NCBI GenBank assembly: GCA_007118445.1
Contig: SKRP01000258.1
Span: 1 to 6,978, forward strand
DNA length: 6,978 nt
Source: Natronohydrobacter sp.
GTDB lineage: Bacteria > Pseudomonadota > Alphaproteobacteria > Rhodobacterales > Rhodobacteraceae
Direction: 5' to 3'
This document shows, piece by piece, positions 1 through 4,359 of the stretch. A program made the position numbers and the translations under genes. The notes under the pieces are model-generated. The model saw only the letters and a list, made by a program, of their open reading frames with translations. It was not told the origin of the DNA and ran no database searches. The first letter of the stretch is position 1. The number at the start of each line of letters is the position of its first letter.

Positions 1-237
1 AAAATAACAGATCAGAGCGGGGGCGCGCACGAATGCCAATGCGTGCAACAGGCTCTCGCCAAAGCGTTCTGCGATCCGGGGCTATCGGTGCGCCCGTCAG
101 GGGGGGCTTGGGCCACAGCGCCAGTTGTGGGGGGGAGCTGCCCGGTCGCGCCGGACGATGCGCCGGGTTCAGGGGCCTGTTCGGTTTCCCGCCACCTGTC
201 GATTCAGTGCCGCGCCATGACGACGCTGCGCGCATGA
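1..237 (+). other. Open frame of uncertain status, possibly the 3' end of a gene that begins outside the window
   Basis: One plus-strand frame is open from the first base to a TGA at 235-237 (78 codons). Its third positions are roughly 70% G or C, lower than in the clear genes of this window. The translation has about seven cysteines and many Gly, Ala and Pro, and I recognise no domain. The stretch includes two runs of seven G (100-106 and 129-135). A second plus-strand frame is open at 33-332 but is arginine-rich and looks like a shadow. If the first frame is real, this is only a C-terminus. It could equally be noncoding GC-rich DNA. Confidence 0.2.
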
Positions 238-393
238 GCCGTCAGCAGGTCAGCTACGCAAACGCGGGATGGCTGTGTGGACCCCAACCATCCAGGGCTT
301 TGCCAAACCGTTTTCTTGCGCGGACGATCTGAATGCCCATCAATTCCAAGCTGGTCTTGGATGGTGCTCCTTGATGTCCTTCAAAATCAGCCG

Positions 394-410
394 TTTGCAT
401 TGAGTGCAAA
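394..410. promoter_or_regulatory. Operator-like dyad TTTGCA-N5-TGCAAA
   Basis: Two perfect 6-base arms are separated by 5 bases, a 17-bp dyad of the size bound by many dimeric helix-turn-helix regulators. It overlaps the best -35-like hexamers upstream of the transporter operon, so a bound protein could repress. No regulator gene is visible in the window, so the cognate factor is unknown. Confidence 0.35.
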
Positions 411-431
411 AAATACGCATATCGCATATTT
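411..431. promoter_or_regulatory. Imperfect AT-rich palindrome AAATA...TATTT directly after the first dyad
   Basis: Across 21 bp, 7 of 10 base pairs about the centre are complementary, with perfect 5-base outer arms. The core also reads as a 7-base tandem near-repeat, GCATATC GCATATT (417-430). It may be a second operator half, a -10 region or a bending site. Composition alone could give a weak palindrome in AT-rich DNA. Confidence 0.25.
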
Positions 432-593
432 CGTAACCAGGTGGGTTCTGGCGTCGCGGCTGGGGTTCATTCCTGCATTCAGCCCCGCCGGAGCGAAAGG
501 AAGTAACTTCAGAGGGTTGCGGAAAACGGCGCTGATTTTCAAAAAAACGCGAAAGGTCTTTTTGCGGTCACCGGCTAGTCATCTCCAGTTCGC

Positions 594-620
594 TCTGGTC
601 AGCGTCAGCAACAGACCGGA
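594..620 (+). other. Predicted mRNA hairpin abutting the Shine-Dalgarno of the first permease gene
   Basis: TCTGGTC (594-600) can pair with GACCGGA (614-620), giving seven pairs with one G-U and a 13-base loop. The stem ends one base before the AAGAGGA ribosome binding site. It could affect access of the ribosome to the TTG start. This is predicted by eye only. Confidence 0.3.
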
Positions 621-627
621 AAGAGGA
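621..627 (+). promoter_or_regulatory. Ribosome binding site that decides a TTG start
   Basis: AAGAGGA lies 7 bases before TTG at 635. This spacing supports TTG as the start of the first permease. There is no ATG in that frame near the expected N-terminus, and starting later would cut into the first membrane segment. Confidence 0.65.
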
Positions 628-634
628 CCGACAT

Positions 635-1315
635 TTGGAGCTGCGTTTTTTCGAGATTTTCCGCAATGCGGATTATGTAAGGCTTCTGTTTGACGGAGCA
701 TTGCTCAGTGCAGGTTTGACACTGTCAGCCGGGATCATCGGTTTTGGCATCGCGATGATCCTTGCATTCCTGCGGCATCGGCGCGTGTTCGCGATTCACT
801 GGATTGCTGCGGCATATGTCGAGTTCATCCGAAACACTCCGCTGATTGTGCAGCTTTTCTTTGTTGCATTCGGTCTGCCACTTTTGCTGGGCTATCAATG
901 GCCGTTCTGGGCGCATGCACTGTTAGCTTTGGTGCTCAACTTCTCTGCCTATTTTGCAGAAATCCTGCGCGCGGGCTTCAACACGGTCGGGAAGGGTCAG
1001 GAAGAAGCCGCGCAGGCGATGGGGATCAAGCCGCTGATCATCTTCTTCAAGATCACTCTGCCTCAGGCTGTCGGAAAGATGTTCCCGTCGCTCAGCAGTC
1101 AGTTCATCTTTCTGTTTCTGACGACCGGCATAATCTCTGAAATCGGCGTCCGTGATCTGACAAATGCAGGCATTTTCATCGACAGCCGCACCTTCCGCAC
1201 CTTCGAGGTCTTCGTGACGCTGACCGCGATCTACATCGCCATTTCGCTCAGCTTCAAGGCACTGATGGTGGGCGTGTATCGCCTGATGTTTCCATGGGTG
1301 GGGCTGCAGCGATGA
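635..1315 (+). CDS. Polar amino-acid ABC transporter, inner-membrane permease (HisM/GltJ type), subunit 1
   Basis: This 226-residue protein is an integral membrane subunit of an amino-acid importer of the HAAT family. About five hydrophobic segments are visible (near residues 20-46, 60-86, 92-112, 152-168 and 191-215). The family signature EFIRNTPLIVQLFF lies at 63-76. The cytoplasmic EAA loop that docks the ATPase is EEAAQAMG at 123-130, followed by the usual TLPQA. The start is TTG, chosen because AAGAGGA stands 7 bases upstream. The length is normal for the short permeases of HisQM or GlnP type and much shorter than the roughly 400-residue BztB/BztC or AapQ/AapM permeases. It heads the operon and overlaps the next permease gene by 4 bases (ATGA), so the two probably form a heterodimer. 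The substrate cannot be read from the sequence. Confidence 0.93.
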   Translation: MELRFFEIFRNADYVRLLFDGALLSAGLTLSAGIIGFGIAMILAFLRHRRVFAIHWIAAAYVEFIRNTPLIVQLFFVAFGLPLLLGYQWPFWAHALLALVLNFSAYFAEILRAGFNTVGKGQEEAAQAMGIKPLIIFFKITLPQAVGKMFPSLSSQFIFLFLTTGIISEIGVRDLTNAGIFIDSRTFRTFEVFVTLTAIYIAISLSFKALMVGVYRLMFPWVGLQR

Positions 1316-2019
1316 GGGATCTTCTGGTCGAGATATTCGGGCGTCCGCATGGGATTGTGCTTTATCAGCTGCTCGATGCCACGCAATTCACCATCTACCT
1401 GTCGCTGATCGCCTTTGTGGGCGGCGGTATTCTTGGGGCCTTCATCGCGCTTGTCAGGATCGCGCCCAATAAATGGGGCAAGCGGATCACGATCGCCTAT
1501 ATCTGGCTGTTCCAGTCCACACCGCTGCTGATGCTTCTGTTCCTGACCGGATTGGGTGTGCCGCGCCTGTTCGGGATGAATATCGACCCGTGGTATGCGG
1601 CCAGTATTTCGCTGACGCTGTATTCCAGCGCCTATATGTCCGATGTCTGGCGTGGCGCGCTTGAGGCCATTCCGCGCGGACAATGGGAAGGGGCGAGCGC
1701 GCTCGGCCTGCGTTTCCTGCCGACGCTGCGGCTGGTGGTTGCGCCGCAGGCCGTGACCATAGCACTTGCCCCGACCGTGGGCTTCATGGTGCAGATCATC
1801 AAGGGCACGTCGCTGGCCTATATCATCGGCTTCACCGATCTGATGACCATCGGCAAACGCTGGGCCAATGCGCCGGTTGCAGGCACGGAACCCTACATCA
1901 TCTTCCCGCTCATGGCGCTGATCTATTTCAGCCTGTGTTTCCCGCTGTCGCTCTATTCCCGCCACCTTGAGCGCCGGATGGGCACCGTCAAGACCCTGCG
2001 GCCTGTCGCGGCTGCCTGA
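1312..2019 (+). CDS. Polar amino-acid ABC transporter, inner-membrane permease (HisQ/GltK type), subunit 2
   Basis: This 235-residue membrane subunit pairs with the preceding permease to form the translocation channel. It shows about five hydrophobic segments (roughly 23-48, 62-83, 95-111, 160-185 and 200-222). The family motif appears as IWLFQSTPLLMLLFL from residue 64. Its EAA loop is GALEAIPRGQWEGASALG at 115-132, followed by VVAPQAV. An in-frame ATG at 1294 would add six residues, but the ATG at 1312 overlaps the previous stop as ATGA, the usual arrangement for translational coupling, so I chose 1312. The usual Arg-Asn of the RNTP motif is Gln-Ser here (QSTP), a variation seen in one partner of heterodimeric pairs. 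The binding-protein gene follows after 36 bases. Confidence 0.92.
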   Translation: MRDLLVEIFGRPHGIVLYQLLDATQFTIYLSLIAFVGGGILGAFIALVRIAPNKWGKRITIAYIWLFQSTPLLMLLFLTGLGVPRLFGMNIDPWYAASISLTLYSSAYMSDVWRGALEAIPRGQWEGASALGLRFLPTLRLVVAPQAVTIALAPTVGFMVQIIKGTSLAYIIGFTDLMTIGKRWANAPVAGTEPYIIFPLMALIYFSLCFPLSLYSRHLERRMGTVKTLRPVAAA

Positions 2020-2055
2020 TTTTTTTCTCCCGTCACTTGGAAAAGGATGACACCC

Positions 2056-2844
2056 ATGAAAACACTACGCTCCCTGATTGTTGCTGCGGGCATCGGCCTT
2101 GCCAGCCTTGCGCCAAGCAGCGCGTTCGCCGATCTGGCCGATATCCTGGCGCGCGGCACGATCAATATCGCCGTGCCTGAAAGCTTCCCGCCCTTCGGGG
2201 CTCTGGGCATGGAAGGCGAGCACGAAGGCTACGATGTCGATGTCGCCAAGTTGATCGCCACGGAATTGGGGGTCGAGATCAATATCGTGCCGGTGAGTTC
2301 CAACCAGCGTATCCCCTATCTGGAAACCGACCGCGTCGATCTGGTGATCTCTTCGATGGGTGCGAATCCCGAGCGCGCCAAATCGATCTGGTTCTCTGCG
2401 GCCTACGCCCCTTTCTACTCCGGCGCTTTCGCCTCGGCTGATCTGGATATCTCGACGGTGGCCGATCTGTCCGGTTTGAAAGTCGGTGTGACGGGTGGTG
2501 CCCTGGAAGACCTGGAGCTGACGCGCACGGCACCGGATGATGCAGAGATCATCCGCTTCGGGGACAATGCTGCAACCTTGTCGGCTTTTCAGTCGGGGCA
2601 GGTCGATGTGCTGGTGACGGGCAACACAGTCGCGGCTGAGCTGGCTGCGAACAACCCGAACCTGAGCGTGGATGTGAAATTCATCATGCGGGATTCGCCC
2701 TGTTTCATCGGGGTGAAGAAAGGCAATTTCGATCTGCTGCAGTGGGTGAACGTGTTCATCATGCACAAGACCCTCGGCGGCGAGTTGAACGAGTTGTCGC
2801 TGAAATGGTTTGGCCAGCCCTTGCCGCCATTGCCAACACTCTGA
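2056..2844 (+). CDS. Periplasmic substrate-binding protein, SBP_bac_3 family, of the amino-acid-type ABC importer
   Basis: The product is 262 residues. It begins with a Sec signal peptide (MKTLR, a hydrophobic stretch, then SSAFA), with likely cleavage after Ala25. The mature part follows the two-lobed family-3 solute-binding fold: a ligand-side PESFPPFG loop (41-48), EGYDVDVAKLIA (57-68), SSMGANPERAK (99-109) carrying the conserved carboxylate-binding Arg107, and the second lobe from about 130. The C-terminus KWFGQPLPP is typical. An ATG at 2047 is also in frame, but AAAAGGA (2041-2047) is correctly spaced for ATG 2056, so I chose 2056. At the position where GlnH and HisJ have the aspartate that holds the ligand's amino group, this protein has Gly189 within VTGNT. 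The ligand may therefore differ from an ordinary alpha-amino acid, or another residue may take over; this is inference from alignment by eye. Confidence 0.92.
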   Translation: MKTLRSLIVAAGIGLASLAPSSAFADLADILARGTINIAVPESFPPFGALGMEGEHEGYDVDVAKLIATELGVEINIVPVSSNQRIPYLETDRVDLVISSMGANPERAKSIWFSAAYAPFYSGAFASADLDISTVADLSGLKVGVTGGALEDLELTRTAPDDAEIIRFGDNAATLSAFQSGQVDVLVTGNTVAAELAANNPNLSVDVKFIMRDSPCFIGVKKGNFDLLQWVNVFIMHKTLGGELNELSLKWFGQPLPPLPTL

Positions 2845-2853
2845 CCCCTTAAA

Positions 2854-2877
2854 CCTTGCCACCGAAAGGTGGCAAGG
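2854..2877 (+). other. Intercistronic hairpin with GAAA tetraloop between the binding-protein and ATPase genes
   Basis: CCTTGCCACC (2854-2863) pairs perfectly with GGTGGCAAGG (2868-2877) around the loop GAAA, a stable GNRA tetraloop. It begins 9 bases after the binding-protein stop and no T-run follows, so it is not a classical strong terminator. Known parallels, such as the hairpins behind malE and within puf mRNAs, protect the upstream message from 3' decay, which raises the binding protein over the membrane parts. Partial termination is the alternative. Confidence 0.8.
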
Positions 2878-2906
2878 CATCGTTGGAAAGATCGGAATTG
2901 ACCTTG

Positions 2907-3701
2907 ATGCAGACTGACCCAGTAATCGAACGGGCCATTGACACCAGCCAGATGAAAGTGACCGACGAGGTTGCGATTCAGCTCACCGGCATGAACAAAT
3001 GGTTTGGGACGTTTCATGTGCTGCGCGATGTGAACATGACCGTCAACCGGGGCGAGCGGATCGTGATCTGCGGACCGTCCGGTTCGGGCAAATCGACGCT
3101 GATCCGCTGCATCAACCGGCTGGAAGAACATCAGGCGGGCAAGATCATCGTTGACGGCACGGAACTCACTTCGGATCTGAAGAATATCGACAAGGTGCGC
3201 TCCGAAGTCGGGATGGTTTTTCAGCATTTCAACCTGTTCCCGCATCTGACGATTCTGGAAAACTGCACACTGGCGCCGATCTGGGTGCGCAAGCTCCCGA
3301 AAAAGGAGGCCGAAGAAACGGCGATGCACTTCCTGCACAAGGTCAGGATCCCTGAGCAGGCGCATAAATACCCCGGCCAATTGTCAGGCGGACAGCAGCA
3401 GCGCGTGGCGATTGCGCGCTCGCTGTGTATGCGCCCGCGCATCATGCTCTTTGATGAACCGACATCCGCGCTTGATCCGGAAATGATCAAGGAAGTGCTC
3501 GATACGATGATCTCGCTGGCCGAGGAAGGCATGACCATGCTCTGCGTGACGCATGAAATGGGCTTCGCACAGGCCGTGGCGAACCGCGTGATCTTCATGG
3601 ATCAAGGCCAGATCGTCGAACAGAACGAGCCGCGCGAATTCTTCAACAACCCGCAATCCGAGCGCACCAAGCTCTTCCTCAGCCAGATTCTGGGGCATTG
3701 A
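2907..3701 (+). CDS. Amino-acid ABC transporter ATP-binding protein, BztD/AapP-like
   Basis: This 264-residue cytoplasmic ATPase powers the importer. All nucleotide-binding motifs are intact: Walker A GPSGSGKST (56-64), Q-loop Gln106 in FQHFNLFPHLT, signature LSGGQ (159-163), Walker B IMLFDE ending at Glu184, and switch His216 in VTHEMG. As I recall the Rhodobacter BztD and rhizobial AapP proteins, the sequence is very close to them, including RCINRLEEHQ, DLKNIDKVRSEVGM and the C-terminal SERTKLFLSQILGH. The frame is open back to TTG 2856, but that lies inside the hairpin stem. ATG 2907 is preferred, with CGGAA at 2893-2897 as a weak ribosome site. TTG 2898 or 2904 and ATG 2952 remain possible. 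The gene follows the hairpin and closes the operon. I see no T-run terminator behind it. Confidence 0.93.
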   Translation: MQTDPVIERAIDTSQMKVTDEVAIQLTGMNKWFGTFHVLRDVNMTVNRGERIVICGPSGSGKSTLIRCINRLEEHQAGKIIVDGTELTSDLKNIDKVRSEVGMVFQHFNLFPHLTILENCTLAPIWVRKLPKKEAEETAMHFLHKVRIPEQAHKYPGQLSGGQQQRVAIARSLCMRPRIMLFDEPTSALDPEMIKEVLDTMISLAEEGMTMLCVTHEMGFAQAVANRVIFMDQGQIVEQNEPREFFNNPQSERTKLFLSQILGH

Positions 3702-3867
3702 GTGCTGTGATCCTGAAATTCCTTGGGCGCTCTTGCGCAATTGCCTGGCCGGGCATCATACCCCGAACATGTTGTTGGCACGCGGCAACACCCTGACCGA
3801 GCTGTGCAGCGGCGCGCGCATTGCCCTCGCCAGAATCCAGCGCTGCGTTCAGTCTGCGCGCGCTCAT
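3679..3867 (-). CDS. Doubtful small ORF, 62 residues, unknown
   Basis: An ATG-started frame of 62 residues overlaps the stop codon of the minus-strand frame before it (TGATG at 3869-3865). It ends 23 bases inside the convergent ATPase gene. The product is rich in Ala, Gly, Arg and Gln, with no membrane segment or motif that I recognise. Codon choice is only mildly GC-biased at third positions. The coupled junction is the main argument for it. A decayed gene remnant or chance are both possible. Confidence 0.2.
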   Translation of the reverse strand: MSARRLNAALDSGEGNARAAAQLGQGVAACQQHVRGMMPGQAIAQERPRNFRITALNAPESG

Positions 3868-3980
3868 CAGCGTGCTTTCGACCTGCCCCGTCGGGACAGT
3901 CCTGCTTGCGCTTCGACTTCATCAAGCGTGTGGGCTTCTCCGCCCAATGCTTCGATCTGTTCGGTCTTGAGAAATGACAC
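3867..3980 (-). CDS. Doubtful small ORF or gene remnant, 37 residues from a GTG
   Basis: On the minus strand a frame is open from 4013 to a stop at 3869-3867. A GTG at 3980 would give 37 residues, and AAGGG lies 4 bases before it. The product starts MSFLKTEQIEALGG and continues with a charged, protein-like stretch (HTLDEVEAQAGLS) and a basic tail. This looks more like real coding sequence than the neighbouring shadows, but it has no homologue that I can name. It starts about 50 bases downstream of the tRNA-Thr 3' end, in the same direction. It could be the end of a larger gene disrupted near the tRNA. Confidence 0.27.
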   Translation of the reverse strand: MSFLKTEQIEALGGEAHTLDEVEAQAGLSRRGRSKAR

Positions 3981-3984
3981 CAGG

Positions 3985-4001
3985 CCCTTGCCGTGCAAGG
4001 G
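3985..4001 (-). terminator. Short hairpin downstream of tRNA-Thr, possible 3' end or processing signal
   Basis: CCCTTGC (3985-3991) and GCAAGGG (3995-4001) form a perfect 7-bp stem with a 3-base loop, 26 bases beyond the tRNA CCA end. No T-run follows in the tRNA direction. It may be a weak or Rho-assisted terminator, or a barrier to exonucleases. Confidence 0.35.
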
Positions 4002-4027
4002 TTTCAGTTCGGATCAACGGGTTGGGA

Positions 4028-4102
4028 TGGTGCTGCGAGAGAGGATTGAACTCTCGACCTCTCCCTTACCAAGGGAGTGCTCTGCCACTGAGCTACCGCA
4101 GC
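4028..4102 (-). tRNA. tRNA-Thr, anticodon GGT
   Basis: The minus strand folds into a complete 75-nt cloverleaf. The acceptor stem is GCTGCGG with TCGCAGC (one G-U pair). The D arm has GCTC and GAGC around AGTGGCA. The anticodon arm is CTCCC TTGGTAA GGGAG with anticodon GGT, read in the loop at positions 34-36. The variable loop is AGGTC, and the T arm is GAGAG TTCAATC CTCTC. The discriminator base is A and CCA is encoded. It decodes ACC and ACU. The first two pairs, G1-C72 and C2-G71, match known threonine identity elements. It runs opposite to both flanking operons. Confidence 0.97.
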
Positions 4103-4114
4103 CTGATGCGCGGC

Positions 4115-4143
4115 TAGGTAGTCGGAAATATCGGGCGGTGCAA
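4115..4143 (-). promoter_or_regulatory. Possible promoter of tRNA-Thr
   Basis: On the minus strand TTGCAC (4143-4138) and TACCTA (4120-4115) are separated by 17 bases, and the second hexamer ends 12 bases before the mature tRNA 5' end. The spacing is right for a sigma-70 type promoter. The -35 is fair and the -10 match is poor. Confidence 0.35.
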
Positions 4144-4185
4144 CCCTTATCTGGACGGTTTTTCAAACTTGCGCTAGGAGAGGCC

Positions 4186-4347
4186 ATGCGCGAGACAGGA
4201 CAAGACAGCAAACGCCCGCTCAAACCCGCCGATCAGGCGCGGGCAGAGCGGTTGAAAGCCGCTCTGAAAGCGAATATCGCCAAACGCAAGGCACAGGCGC
4301 GTGCGCGCGATACCGCGTCGGAAACAACGCAGAAAAAGACCAGGTGA
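4186..4347 (+). CDS. Small, highly basic hypothetical protein upstream of murA
   Basis: This 53-residue protein starts at ATG 4186, just behind a strong ribosome site (AGGAGAGG at 4176-4183). About a third of its residues are Lys or Arg. The middle (roughly residues 17-41) is a predicted amphipathic, Ala/Lys/Arg-rich helix, with stretches such as AERLKAALKANIAKRKAQ, and the ends look disordered. There is no cysteine, signal peptide or membrane segment. Its stop is 12 bases before murA in the same direction, so the two are very likely co-transcribed. I recall similar short Lys/Arg/Ala-rich proteins annotated next to murA in related genomes, but no function is known to me. Binding to nucleic acid or ribosomes would fit the charge but is only inference. 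Confidence 0.75.
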   Translation: MRETGQDSKRPLKPADQARAERLKAALKANIAKRKAQARARDTASETTQKKTR

Positions 4348-4359
4348 AGGGTAGGGCAG

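Larger units (their letters stand above)
238..634 (+). promoter_or_regulatory. Leader and likely promoter region of the ABC transporter operon
   Basis: I see no convincing gene here. The open frame at 277-693 runs into the permease gene in another frame, has mixed composition and matches nothing I know. From about 335 the DNA is more AT-rich than the flanking genes and contains two adjacent dyads (394-410 and 411-431), A/T tracts near 540-563, and a hairpin at 594-620. Possible -35-like hexamers TTGCAT (395-400) and TTGAGT (400-405) lie inside the first dyad, with only weak -10 candidates such as CATATT (425-430). If transcription starts near 430-440, the mRNA leader would be about 200 nt. 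The promoter position is inference. Confidence 0.4.
3702..4027. other. Region between the transporter operon and tRNA-Thr without a confident gene
   Basis: On the plus strand, open frames at 3723-3977 and 3733-4347 have shadow-like composition, and the second runs antisense through the tRNA. On the minus strand there are two short frames listed separately. The small palindrome TTGCGCAA (3733-3740) stands about 30 bases behind the ATPase stop, but no stem plus T-run terminator is visible. A 7-bp hairpin lies at 3985-4001. Confidence 0.6.

Noticed and set aside
277..693. 138-residue plus-strand open frame in the leader
   Set aside because: It covers the putative promoter dyads and runs into the permease gene out of frame. 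Composition is mixed and no ribosome site or domain is visible.
1231..1965. 244-residue minus-strand open frame opposite the second permease
   Set aside because: It is a shadow with no hydrophobic segments or known motif, while the sense frame is a clear HAAT permease.
2065..2880. 271-residue minus-strand open frame opposite the binding-protein gene
   Set aside because: It is an antisense shadow. The sense frame has a signal peptide, a correctly spaced ribosome site and family motifs.
2856..2906. Extended N-terminus of the ATPase from TTG 2856
   Set aside because: The TTG lies within the stem of the intercistronic hairpin, and the added residues are not typical of BztD/AapP proteins.
4028..4102. 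Integrated element with att repeats at the tRNA-Thr 3' end
   Set aside because: I found no direct repeat of the tRNA 3' end elsewhere in the window and no integrase gene.
4014..4223. 69-residue minus-strand open frame covering the tRNA
   Set aside because: Its GCGSSVAEHSLGKGEVESSILSRS stretch is the translated tRNA-Thr gene itself, a common false protein.
3733..4347. 204-residue plus-strand open frame ending at the small basic gene's stop
   Set aside because: It runs antisense through tRNA-Thr (the part reading RIELSTSPLPRECSATELPQ is just the tRNA complement), and only its last 53 codons, from ATG 4186 with a strong ribosome site, look like a gene.
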